Positions 1 to 6,744 of a stretch of 12,736 nt of DNA are shown piece after piece (within the stretch, counting starts at the first letter, position 1; each line of letters opens with the position of its first letter). The notes beneath the pieces were generated by a model. The model was not told the origin of the DNA. It saw nothing but the letters and a program-made list of their open reading frames with translations, and searched no databases. Position numbers and translations under genes: made by a program. The stretch lies in NCBI GenBank assembly GCA_000482145.1, contig AUXH01000556.1, positions 1-12,736 on the forward strand. The letters are read 5' to 3'. This DNA is from Strigomonas culicis (Eukaryota; Euglenozoa; Kinetoplastea; Trypanosomatida; Trypanosomatidae).

Positions 1-496
1 CTTATTTGATTTTGCTTTTTAACTACCGTGGTGCACTCGCAAACATTTGCATTTAAACGTTAAGTGACGCTGGAAAAAAAAGGATATATAATTAGTTGAA
101 GAAGAAAAAAAAACAAAAAAAAAGAAGTAGAATCAACTCTGTAATCGCTCGAATAAATTAAAAGAAAAAAATGAAGGATCACACACCTTCTGACCAATGG
201 ACTGACACTGCAGTGTGTGGGGGGGGGATCTCGCTGTCCGCTTCACTTGATGCTGTTGTTTTTTATTTTATTTGTCATTTCTCTCTCTCCTTCATGGCGT
301 TTGCTTCTCCTTTTATTTTTACATTTTTGTTTTTGCTGTTCTTATTATTATTATTACGAGAATACCTGAAAAGGAAAAAAAAAGGTGTAGACTCGGCTCT
401 TTTTTATTGTTGGTATTGGTTATTAGTCTGTATTCTTGTTTGTTGGTTTTTTTTTTTGTCTTCCTCTCGTGCGCTATACCTTCCCCTGTTTTTGCT
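1..496 (+). other. Spacer and 5' UTR upstream of eRF1
   Basis: This AT-rich stretch holds no convincing gene. Positions 73-175 are dominated by A homopolymers, and 240-496 is strongly pyrimidine-rich. Open frames through 171-548 translate to hydrophobic Phe/Leu-rich strings, which is what T-rich leader DNA gives in any frame, and they resemble no protein family I know. A perfect 12-base palindrome (205-216) is followed by a run of nine G (219-227). The first part is probably the 3' UTR of a gene left of the window; the last part is the eRF1 leader. Confidence 0.6.
251..360 (+). promoter_or_regulatory. Predicted polypyrimidine tract and trans-splice acceptor for eRF1
   Basis: A T/C-rich tract from about 251 is followed by the first AG at 359-360. 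From there to 497 there is no ATG, so 497 would be the first start codon of the mature mRNA. Another AG at 425-426 would give the same start. The T-rich tract at 447-496 cannot be the one used, because its next AG (511-512) lies inside the coding region and would remove the start. The acceptor is inferred from the rules of trypanosomatid trans-splicing, not observed. Confidence 0.55.
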
Positions 497-1891
497 ATGT
501 CGGATTCGGAAGCCCCACCCACCAACAGCAACGGCAGCCGCGAGCTGACCGAGGCGGAGAAGACCATCGAGCGCTACAAAGTGAAGAAGCTCATCTACAT
601 GCTGGAGAGCGCGCGCGGCATGGGCACGAGCGTCATCTCTGTGTACCTGCCGCCGAAGGAGCAGATCAGCATTATGGTGAACAAGCTCAACACGGAGTAC
701 GGCACGGCCTCGAACATCAAGAGCCACACAAACAAGCTTAGCGTGCAGACAGCCATCACGGCCGCGATTGGCCGCCTGCGGCTGTACAACAAGGTCCCGA
801 CCAACGGCCTGCTGCTGTACTCCGGCACCGTCATGACGGCGGACAACAAAGAGAAGAAGCTGACGCTGGACATCGAGCCCTTCAAGCCGGTGAGCCGCAA
901 TCTCTACCTCTGCGACAACAAGTTCCACACGGAGGAGCTGCACCGCATGTTGGAGAGCGATGACAAGTTCGGCTTCATCATCATGGACGGTAACGGCTGC
1001 TTATTTGCGACCGTCTGCGGCGACGTCAAGGAAAAGCTCGGCAGCTTCACGGTCGAGCTGCCGAAGAAGCACGGCCGCGGTGGGCAGAGTAAGAACCGCT
1101 TTGCGCGTATCCGCATGGAGCGGCGCCACAACTATGTGCGCAAGGTGGCGGAAAACGCCGTTTCGTACTTCATCACGAACGACCGACCGAACGTGCGCGG
1201 GCTCGTGCTGGCTGGCAGTGCGGACTTCAAGGAGGTGCTCTTCCAGTCCGATCTCTTCGACCCGCGTCTGAAGGAGGTCGTGGTGAAGATCGTGGATATC
1301 GCCCACCCCGGCGACGTTGGCCTCAACCAGGCGATCGACCTCTCCGCGGACGCCCTCTCCGGCGTGAAGCTCGTCCAGGAGAAGAAGCTGCTGCAGAACT
1401 TCTACGACCAGATCGCGCTTGACACGCAGCAGTACTGCTTCGGCGTGCAGGACACGATGCGCTGCCTCGAGGCGGGTGCGGTGGAGACCCTCATCTGTTT
1501 CGAGGATCTACAGCTCAACCGCTACGTCGTCACGAAGAACAAGGGCGCCGAGGACGAGAGCACGGAGGTGCACTTCCTGACGGAGGCGGAGGCGGCGAAG
1601 AAGAGCATCCACGCGCACGAGGCCGGCAAGACGCAGAACGAGATTGAAGAGGAGAACTTCGTGGACTGGCTCGCGCAGAACTACCAGAAGTTCGGCTGCA
1701 CCCTCGAGCTCATCAGCGACCGCTGCCAGGAGGGCACGCAGTTCGTGCGCGGGTTTGGCGGTATTGGCGGCGTGCTGCGCTACAAGATGGACGTATTGGC
1801 CCTGCGCGACCACGACCATCACAAGGAGGAGGAGGACCGCATCGCTGCTGCGAATAATGATAACTACGACTTTGAGGATGACTTCATGTAA
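497..1891 (+). CDS. eRF1: Eukaryotic peptide chain release factor subunit 1 (eRF1)
   Basis: This 464-residue protein recognises all three stop codons in the ribosomal A site and triggers peptide release, working in the cytoplasm with the GTPase eRF3. The three eRF1 domains are visible. The N domain has the NIKS motif (73-76) and the YxCxxxF motif (YLCDNKF, 137-143), both used in stop-codon decoding. The M domain has the GGQ motif (195-197), which enters the peptidyl-transferase centre. The C domain, from about 290, carries conserved stretches such as QFVRGFGGIGG and ends in an acidic tail, as in other eRF1 proteins. Length is slightly above the 437 residues of human eRF1, mainly through a longer N-terminus. 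The frame is open upstream to 272, but that part is leader with no ATG; ATG 497 is the first ATG after the likely acceptor and suits the family N-terminus. The gene ends in TAA, and the decoding motifs look standard. Identification is secure. Confidence 0.97.
   Translation: MSDSEAPPTNSNGSRELTEAEKTIERYKVKKLIYMLESARGMGTSVISVYLPPKEQISIMVNKLNTEYGTASNIKSHTNKLSVQTAITAAIGRLRLYNKVPTNGLLLYSGTVMTADNKEKKLTLDIEPFKPVSRNLYLCDNKFHTEELHRMLESDDKFGFIIMDGNGCLFATVCGDVKEKLGSFTVELPKKHGRGGQSKNRFARIRMERRHNYVRKVAENAVSYFITNDRPNVRGLVLAGSADFKEVLFQSDLFDPRLKEVVVKIVDIAHPGDVGLNQAIDLSADALSGVKLVQEKKLLQNFYDQIALDTQQYCFGVQDTMRCLEAGAVETLICFEDLQLNRYVVTKNKGAEDESTEVHFLTEAEAAKKSIHAHEAGKTQNEIEEENFVDWLAQNYQKFGCTLELISDRCQEGTQFVRGFGGIGGVLRYKMDVLALRDHDHHKEEEDRIAAANNDNYDFEDDFM
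1853..1891 (+). repeat. eRF1 3' coding end, copy 1 of a short direct repeat
   Basis: The last codons of eRF1 contain a 17-base string (1853-1869) that recurs exactly at 2074-2090 in the 3' UTR, 221 bases downstream. The next base differs (C versus T) and is followed by a matching TT. The ATGTAA that holds the final Met codon and stop sits 17 bases after the 17-mer here, and an ATGTAA sits 18 bases after it in the second copy. Confidence 0.7.
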
Positions 1892-2073
1892 GAAACAAAA
1901 AAAAAGAACAGGAAAAAAGAAAGAATGGAGAACTCATAGACGTGAAGGCGCCTTTTCCTTCCTTTACTTCGTTCCCATTTTTTTTTTCTTTTGTCTTCTT
2001 TTTGTTTTTGTTTTTGCTTTCCATTAAAATGAGCATATAAAAGCCAAATACTTTTTTTTTTAAGTGTTAAACA

Positions 2074-2113
2074 AATAATGATAACTACGATTTATTCTAA
2101 AAAAAAAATGTAA
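2074..2113 (+). repeat. Degenerate copy of the eRF1 gene end in its 3' UTR
   Basis: Copy 2 of the direct repeat begins with the same 17 bases as 1853-1869. Read in the matching phase it encodes NNDNYD, as in the eRF1 tail, then diverges to LF and a stop. The ATGTAA of the real gene end is echoed at 2108-2113, one base out of register. It looks like an eroded partial duplication of the last 12 codons, although an A-rich low-complexity background makes the second half of the match weak. Confidence 0.5.
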
Positions 2114-2230
2114 ACAAGACATTGTGCACATCCCCGATGTTGACCTCTGAGCCTAAAAAGGTGGCAAACAGATGCACTTGCATACACGTTCCAACAAAAA
2201 AAAAAATGTACAATGATTAAACTAATATAC

Positions 2231-2275
2231 TCTCCTTCTTTTTTTTTTCTCTCTTCTTTTTGCTGTGGTGGTTAG
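2231..2275 (+). promoter_or_regulatory. Predicted polypyrimidine tract and trans-splice acceptor for the Nop16 gene
   Basis: An almost pure T/C tract (2231-2261) is followed by the first AG at 2274-2275. This leaves a leader of 35 bases with no ATG before the start at 2311. Spacing and composition fit a strong trypanosomatid acceptor. It is inferred from sequence only. Confidence 0.7.
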
Positions 2276-2310
2276 AGAAGTAAAATAAAAAAGCAAGGAA
2301 GGAAGGAACC

Positions 2311-3075
2311 ATGGGCCGTGTCCGCGTCACGCCGAAGAGCAAGGTGAAGAAAAACATCCCGGTCACGAAGGTCGGCAAGAAGCAGTACCTCAAGCGCCGC
2401 TTTGCGCATGTGCGCAAAGTCGACCTCGCCGGCGCGCACAACGACCTGACGCAGAAGTACCACGAAGGCGGCATGACCGCCGACCAGACCTACACGCAGC
2501 TCGGCCTCACATCCGACCCGAGCGCGCCGCGCGCGAAGCAGGTGGAGAAGCGCAAGCGCGCGCAGGCAAGGGCGGATAATTACAAGGGCGGCAGCGCCGA
2601 CAAGCGGCGGTGGCGCCACTTCGAGGAGGAGGACACCATCGCGGCGCAGAACGAGGCGGAGAAGGCGAATAAGATCGCGCGGCCGGTGAGTGAACAGGAG
2701 GGCTCCGTGGTGGCGAACCTCATCGCGGCCTACGGCGTCAACCTGAAGCGCATGGTGCTCGACCACCAGCTCAACCCCTTCCAGCTGAACGAGCGGCAGC
2801 TGCAACGGCAGATCGTCAATTACCTCCGCTGGGAGAAGGCGGCGTTCCCGGAAGAGTTCGCGGAGGCGGAGGCGAAGGGGTGGTTCTCCGTGGAGATGTA
2901 CGCGGACCCGAAGCTGCGCAGCAGCCAGTACTTCCTTGCCTCCGCCGCGGACGAGGCGGAGCGCGCCAAGACCAACACAGCGGCGGGCGAGGCCGGTAGC
3001 GAAGGCGCGGAGGCGCCGAAGAAGGGCCGCGGGCCGGCGCTGCGCTCGGCTAGCTCCGCCAAGAAGAAGAAGTGA
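2311..3075 (+). CDS. NOP16: Ribosome biogenesis protein, Nop16 family
   Basis: This 254-residue basic protein resembles Nop16, a nucleolar factor of 60S subunit assembly. Two family blocks are visible. The N-terminal block (about 31-76) has a helix leading into YTQLGLTSDPS, matching the family's NLAEMGLAVDPN-type segment. The C-terminal block (about 131-186) reads as VVANLIAAYGVNLKRM, then LNERQLQRQIVNYLRW and FPEEF, matching the family pattern of an LI..LV..HG helix, a Q-rich helix and a terminal YP.EW. The basic start (lysines and arginines in the first 36 residues) and the C-terminal KKKK suit nucleolar targeting. It is longer than human Nop16 (178 residues) because of a charged linker at about 77-125 and a low-complexity tail at about 205-254. 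ATG 2311 sits in a good context (ACCATGG) and is the first ATG after the acceptor. Ends in TGA. I recognised the family from remembered patterns, so a profile search should confirm it. Confidence 0.78.
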   Translation: MGRVRVTPKSKVKKNIPVTKVGKKQYLKRRFAHVRKVDLAGAHNDLTQKYHEGGMTADQTYTQLGLTSDPSAPRAKQVEKRKRAQARADNYKGGSADKRRWRHFEEEDTIAAQNEAEKANKIARPVSEQEGSVVANLIAAYGVNLKRMVLDHQLNPFQLNERQLQRQIVNYLRWEKAAFPEEFAEAEAKGWFSVEMYADPKLRSSQYFLASAADEAERAKTNTAAGEAGSEGAEAPKKGRGPALRSASSAKKKK

Positions 3076-3450
3076 GAGAGGACACGTACGCTTAACATCA
3101 ATAAGTATAAAACTAATAAGAGTACATCTATATGTTTACTGTCGGTTAATCAATTAAGTGGATGCTTTTTAAGGAAAAAAAAAACTTTCTTTCTTTGAAT
3201 TGTTTCTATATTACTTGTTTCATAATCTAAAAATGGAGCGATAAAAAACTCTACTGTTTTTGCACGTCCATAAAATGCTCACCACTCTCATCAACGTGCT
3301 GTTCCCCTTCCTCTATTCATTGGTTTTCTTTTTTTTTTTTGCAAATACACGAATAAGTATTCCCCGCTATTTCTAATATCACACATCTCTCTATATATTT
3401 AATAAAAGTTAAAAAAGATAAACACCTAACCCCCACACAAAGCAAGAAAG
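3076..3450 (+). other. Nop16 3' UTR and NTF2 leader spacer
   Basis: This is an AT-rich spacer with A and T homopolymers and no open frame of interest. Apart from the predicted NTF2 acceptor signals near 3322-3357 I see no further element. Confidence 0.6.
3322..3357 (+). promoter_or_regulatory. Predicted polypyrimidine tract and trans-splice acceptor for NTF2
   Basis: A T-rich tract ends at 3340, and the first AG afterwards is 3356-3357. The resulting leader of about 93 bases contains no ATG before 3451. A weaker alternative AG lies at 3407-3408, after a second pyrimidine-rich stretch at about 3370-3392. Both give the same start codon. Confidence 0.6.
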
Positions 3451-3831
3451 ATGTCGTTCGAGCAGATCGGTTCCTCCTTTATCGAACAGTACTACACCTT
3501 CTTCAGCACGCAGCGGCCGATGCTGGCCGGCGTGTACCGCCCGACGTCGCTGCTGACGTGGCAGAACGAGCAGATCCAGGGCGCCGAGAGCATCATGGCC
3601 CGCTTCGAGCAGCTGCAGTTCAACGAGAGCGTCTTCAAGAAGGACAGCGTCGACTGCCAGCCCCTCGGCACCGGCGTCCTCGTCGTCGTGAACGGCGAGG
3701 TGGCTCTCCAGGGAGAGCGCTACGCCCTCAAGTTCAACGACGTCTTCCACTTAGCGAACGAAGGGCAGAGCTGGTACATAGCCAACCAGATTTTCAACAT
3801 CGTCGGCGGAGGCACGCAGATGAGCGAGTAA
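3451..3831 (+). CDS. NTF2: Nuclear transport factor 2 (NTF2)
   Basis: This 126-residue protein is the small homodimeric carrier that returns Ran-GDP to the nucleus by binding Ran-GDP and the FG repeats of nucleoporins. The whole chain is one NTF2-like fold of usual length. Visible family marks are EQIGSSFIEQYY at 4-15, the LAGVY....SLLTW block at 25-37, the QIQG turn at 41-44 leading to the helix that ends in LQF, then the beta strands GVLVVVNGEVAL and KFNDVFHLA, and the closing SWYIANQIFNIV. Alignment by eye to animal NTF2 is collinear with only short length differences. It is the standalone carrier rather than an NTF2 domain of a larger protein such as G3BP. ATG 3451 is the first ATG after the predicted acceptor. 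Ends in TAA. Confidence 0.95.
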   Translation: MSFEQIGSSFIEQYYTFFSTQRPMLAGVYRPTSLLTWQNEQIQGAESIMARFEQLQFNESVFKKDSVDCQPLGTGVLVVVNGEVALQGERYALKFNDVFHLANEGQSWYIANQIFNIVGGGTQMSE

Positions 3832-4225
3832 GAGCAGGAGAGCGAAAGGCATTACACGATGAAAAAGTATAATAATAATAACAATAACACAGAAATATAC
3901 ATATAAATACAGATTGTTTTGTCATGATGTTTTTTTTGTTTTGGTTTGGGTTTTTTTTTGTCACTTCGACCTTTACTCTGAGATTATCTTCGCACTGTAG
4001 CAACGAAGATGTCCGATGGATAAACAAAAGATAAAGAAAATAAAAAAAAACAACTACATATAATCATTATGATGAAAACGGTTTAGTATTCTTACACGTA
4101 TGTATGAGCTACAATCTCAAAAGAAAAATGAGAATCCCGTTTAAAAGAAAAAAAAAAGACAAAGCAAAGAAGCTAATAGAACAACATATATTAAACAAAA
4201 GAACTCTCTCTCATATTGTATTAGT

Positions 4226-4263
4226 GCTCTCTCCTTTTCCTCTTTTGTTTCTGCATTCGTTAG
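4226..4263 (+). promoter_or_regulatory. Predicted polypyrimidine tract and trans-splice acceptor for the deaminase gene
   Basis: A T/C-rich tract (4227-4260) is followed directly by the first AG at 4262-4263. This acceptor leaves one ATG (4284) ahead of the main start at 4362. A second AG at 4306-4307 would remove that ATG from the mRNA. Choice between the two acceptors would therefore decide whether the leader carries the upstream ORF. Confidence 0.6.
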
Positions 4264-4283
4264 ATCCTTTTCTCACGCATTAC

Positions 4284-4307
4284 ATGCCGCCTTCTATCGA
4301 AACATAG
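4284..4307 (+). other. Seven-codon upstream ORF in the deaminase leader
   Basis: ATG 4284 opens a frame reading MPPSIET and then TAG. It lies 78 bases before the main ATG at 4362 and is the only ATG between the predicted acceptor and the gene. Its last two bases are the alternative acceptor AG at 4306-4307. A short uORF of this kind could lower translation of the downstream gene; that effect is inference. Confidence 0.4.
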
Positions 4308-4361
4308 AAACTTGTAAACACACACACATATATATACATCCAAACATATCTATCCTTCCTC

Positions 4362-6284
4362 ATGGAGGCGTTTGAACACTTCTTCGACGCGCACCTTGCC
4401 ACGCTCAGTGACCGTCCCGACCCTGACGGCAGCGCGGCCGCGACCGTGCTCCAACAGGGGCTGTACCAGATCCCCAAGACGGACCTGCACTGCCACCTCA
4501 ACGGCAGCATCTCGCCCCCTGTGATCGCGTTCTTGGAAGGTGTGTTGCGCGCGGCGGAGGGATCGGCGGCAGCGGCGGCGCCTTTGGCGACGCCGTTTCA
4601 GGTGAAGGCCGTGGCAGAGGGCGCCACGGTCAGCGCGCTGCCGCCGGAAGATCGCATGCACCACTGCTTTGGCGTTTTCGACCGCATCTACGGCATCATG
4701 ACGAACCTTGCCTTCACGCGCGTGGCGGTGCAGGACGTGCTGCTGCACAGCGCGGCCGAGCGCATCCTGCTACTCGAGCTGCGCAGCTCCCTGCGCGAGG
4801 GCATGCGGCAGCAGCCCAACCACGGCGCCGGCGTCAGCGGCGCGGACTACCTCTGCTGCATCGTGGCGACCGTCGAGCACGTGCTGCGCGGCGGCCGCGT
4901 GGACTTCGCCACGGGCGACTACGCCCCGCCAGCGGTGGAAGGCGAGGGGGTCGAGGCGCCTGGGTGGGACGCGGCGCGGGAGGCGCGGTGGTGGGCTGAC
5001 CTCCACGCGCTCTACGCCCCTCTCCTGTGGCAGCATCGCCGCTACACGGGCGATGCCACGCCGCCGGTGACCCCCGAGGGGACCCGCCGCTTCTACGCGG
5101 CGCACCTCCGCCCCTTCCTGCAGGACGCGATGCATGTGCGGCTGCTGGTGTCGGCCAACCGCGCCCACGGCGCCGCGGCGGCCGCGACGGCGGTGGAGCT
5201 CGCGGCCGCGCTGCAGCGGCAGCAGCAGCGCGACTTGTGCGCGGGTGCGGCCGCACAGCTCTCGGCCGGTGGGGCGGAGGGTCTGCGGCGGTGGCTGCGC
5301 GCGGCCCTGCGCCGCACCTGCTGGGTGACCGGCGTCGACCTCGGGGGGAACTGCTACAAAGGCGACCTCGCGGCTCTCCTCGCCGTCTTCGACGCCCAGC
5401 GAAGGCAACAGCAGCAGCAGCAGGAGGGGCCGCGGCCGTGCCTGCGCTATACACTCCACGGAGGGGAGAAGGCGGATGCGGCGGAGCTGGACGCGATGGT
5501 CCGCTTCGCGCCGCAGCGCTTCGGCCACTTAGTCTTCACGAGCGATGCGCTGCTCTCGCGCATCTTGGGCACCACCACCGACGGCGGCTACGCGCCGGGG
5601 GTGGAGCTGTGCCTGACCAGCAACATGATCACCGGCGCCTACGCGGATGTCGCGCAGCACCACGTGCAGACCATCTGGGAGTGTTGGCAGCAGCGCCGCA
5701 CGGATGCGCTTGCCACCGACACGATGCTCTCCGTCTTTCTGCGGAACGAGGCGCGGTGTGCGCAGCAGAGCGCGGCGCTGCGGCGGTGGGAAGAGCGGTG
5801 CGGCCCGCAGCCGAGCGCGGCGGCGGACGCCCACGCGCTGCCGCACGTGTCGATCCACACGGACGACCGCGGCGTCTTCGAGATCGCGCTGACCGGCGAG
5901 CTGCACCTCTTTTTGCAGCACCCCGCGGTCGCGGGCGCGGCGGTGGCGGCCCTGCCGCCGGGTGGGGCGGCGCGCCGCGCGGCGCTGCGGGCGCTATGGT
6001 CCTTCGCGTGGCTGTTCGAGCGGCTGTCGCTGCTGTCCGCCTTCCGCCTGCCGCCGCCGGTTGCGTGCCTCTGGGCGCTGGCGGCGGCGCCGCACCCGGC
6101 CGTGGACGCGTGGCGGGAGGCGCTCTCCCGCGTGGGTGGGGAAGACAGCCCGGCCGATGCTCTCCTGCAGCTGCTGCTGCGCTGCGTGGCGGAAGCGGAG
6201 AGGGACGGCGGTGACGGGCACCTCCGCGAGGAGATCAGCAAGACGGAGATGGACTTGTTGTTTGACACCTTCGATTCGATTTGA
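4362..6284 (+). CDS. Adenosine deaminase-family protein, ADAL (N6-methyl-AMP deaminase)-like, enlarged
   Basis: This 640-residue protein has the full metal-dependent active site of the adenosine/AMP deaminase superfamily. HxH lies in DLHCHLNGS (H43, H45); the HAGE-type motif is HGGE (H366, E369); the next histidine is in RFGHL (H389); the metal-binding and substrate aspartates are in HTDDRG (D501, D502). HLNGS at the first motif, LELRSS (138-143) and ELCLTSN (415-421) point to the ADAL branch, whose characterised members deaminate N6-methyl-AMP to IMP, rather than to classical ADA. A role in nucleotide clean-up or purine salvage is therefore likely, and trypanosomatids depend on salvage. It is much longer than human ADAL (355 residues), with Ala/Gln/Arg-rich stretches between motifs at roughly 60-95, 183-250, 268-320 and 345-360 and a long C-terminal segment after 510. 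A short glutamine run lies at 349-354. No signal peptide or membrane segment is evident. Ends in TGA. The exact substrate is not certain. Confidence 0.85.
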   Translation: MEAFEHFFDAHLATLSDRPDPDGSAAATVLQQGLYQIPKTDLHCHLNGSISPPVIAFLEGVLRAAEGSAAAAAPLATPFQVKAVAEGATVSALPPEDRMHHCFGVFDRIYGIMTNLAFTRVAVQDVLLHSAAERILLLELRSSLREGMRQQPNHGAGVSGADYLCCIVATVEHVLRGGRVDFATGDYAPPAVEGEGVEAPGWDAAREARWWADLHALYAPLLWQHRRYTGDATPPVTPEGTRRFYAAHLRPFLQDAMHVRLLVSANRAHGAAAAATAVELAAALQRQQQRDLCAGAAAQLSAGGAEGLRRWLRAALRRTCWVTGVDLGGNCYKGDLAALLAVFDAQRRQQQQQQEGPRPCLRYTLHGGEKADAAELDAMVRFAPQRFGHLVFTSDALLSRILGTTTDGGYAPGVELCLTSNMITGAYADVAQHHVQTIWECWQQRRTDALATDTMLSVFLRNEARCAQQSAALRRWEERCGPQPSAAADAHALPHVSIHTDDRGVFEIALTGELHLFLQHPAVAGAAVAALPPGGAARRAALRALWSFAWLFERLSLLSAFRLPPPVACLWALAAAPHPAVDAWREALSRVGGEDSPADALLQLLLRCVAEAERDGGDGHLREEISKTEMDLLFDTFDSI

Positions 6285-6744
6285 TAAGACTAAAAATAAT
6301 CATAATGTATCGCTCTTTATGCGTTCTGCAAAAAAAAAGAGATGTTTTTGTAATCTGTATGATGTAGACATCTATCTGTAGTGTCCTTCAATATGCCCTT
6401 CTCTCTCTACGTTCTTTCTCTTTCACAGCACTTGGCAGAAGAAGGGGAAAAAAAAAAGAGCGTATACACACATACTGCAAACGGCTCTTCTCTTATAGAT
6501 TTTGGACTTGGATCCACTTCATAATATACATATATATTTAGAATTGGTGTTTCATTTCACCATTTTACTCCTTATTATTGTTTGCAAAGACGCAATAATA
6601 ATAATAAAAGATATATATTGTACATTTCCTTTCATTGATTTTTTCTTTTTTTAAATTAGAGACTTACGTGTTGCTGTTGGTTTTGTCTTGCGTGTACCAT
6701 TACTCCTAACGATAGTTTTCCCATTAGTCCCGTCGTCCGTCCGG
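6285..6744 (+). other. Deaminase 3' UTR and kinase leader spacer
   Basis: This AT-rich spacer of 460 bases holds A and T runs, a CT-rich patch at about 6398-6425, a short (AAT)4 repeat at 6594-6605 and the kinase acceptor signals. I see no gene, tRNA or other RNA. The open frame that continues upstream from the kinase to 6688 has no ATG before 6745. Confidence 0.6.
6623..6659 (+). promoter_or_regulatory. Predicted polypyrimidine tract and trans-splice acceptor for the kinase gene
   Basis: A T-rich tract (about 6624-6652) is followed by the first AG at 6658-6659. No ATG occurs between it and 6745. Later AGs at 6714-6715 and 6726-6727 could also serve and would leave the same start codon. Confidence 0.6.

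Larger units (their letters stand above)
1892..2310 (+). other. eRF1 3' UTR and Nop16 leader spacer
   Basis: This AT-rich spacer contains no gene. It has a T/C-rich block at about 1950-2022 that could direct polyadenylation or act as an alternative pyrimidine tract, several runs of eight or more A or T, and a degenerate second copy of the eRF1 gene end (2074-2113). A string of ten or eleven A followed by TGTA occurs twice, ending near 2112 and 2210. I see no tRNA or snoRNA-like structure by eye. Confidence 0.6.
3832..4361 (+). other. NTF2 3' UTR and deaminase leader spacer
   Basis: This 530-base AT-rich spacer has an AAT-rich patch near 3869-3888, long T and A runs, a CA/TA dinucleotide patch near 4318-4337 and, towards its end, the acceptor signals and uORF of the next gene. 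A 67-codon open frame at 4104-4307 is lysine-rich and compositionally trivial; only its last eight codons, including the stop, are of interest, as the uORF. Confidence 0.6.

Noticed and set aside
171..548. 125-codon frame with hydrophobic segments before eRF1
   Set aside because: It overlaps the eRF1 start in another frame. The hydrophobic segments come from T-rich leader DNA, and the predicted splice acceptor at 359-360 would cut it.
497..1891. Possible stop-codon reassignment, as in some trypanosomatids
   Set aside because: No gene here has in-frame stops, TAA and TGA both serve as terminators, and the eRF1 decoding motifs look standard.
5027..6214. 395-codon alternative plus-strand frame inside the deaminase gene
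   Set aside because: Its product is an Arg/Ala/Gly/Pro-rich composition artefact; the active-site motifs on both sides of and within this stretch are all in the main frame.
6688..6744. Possible signal-peptide-like extension of the kinase
   Set aside because: The frame is open but contains no ATG, and it reads through leader sequence; the first ATG is 6745, giving a basic MPPKKK start.
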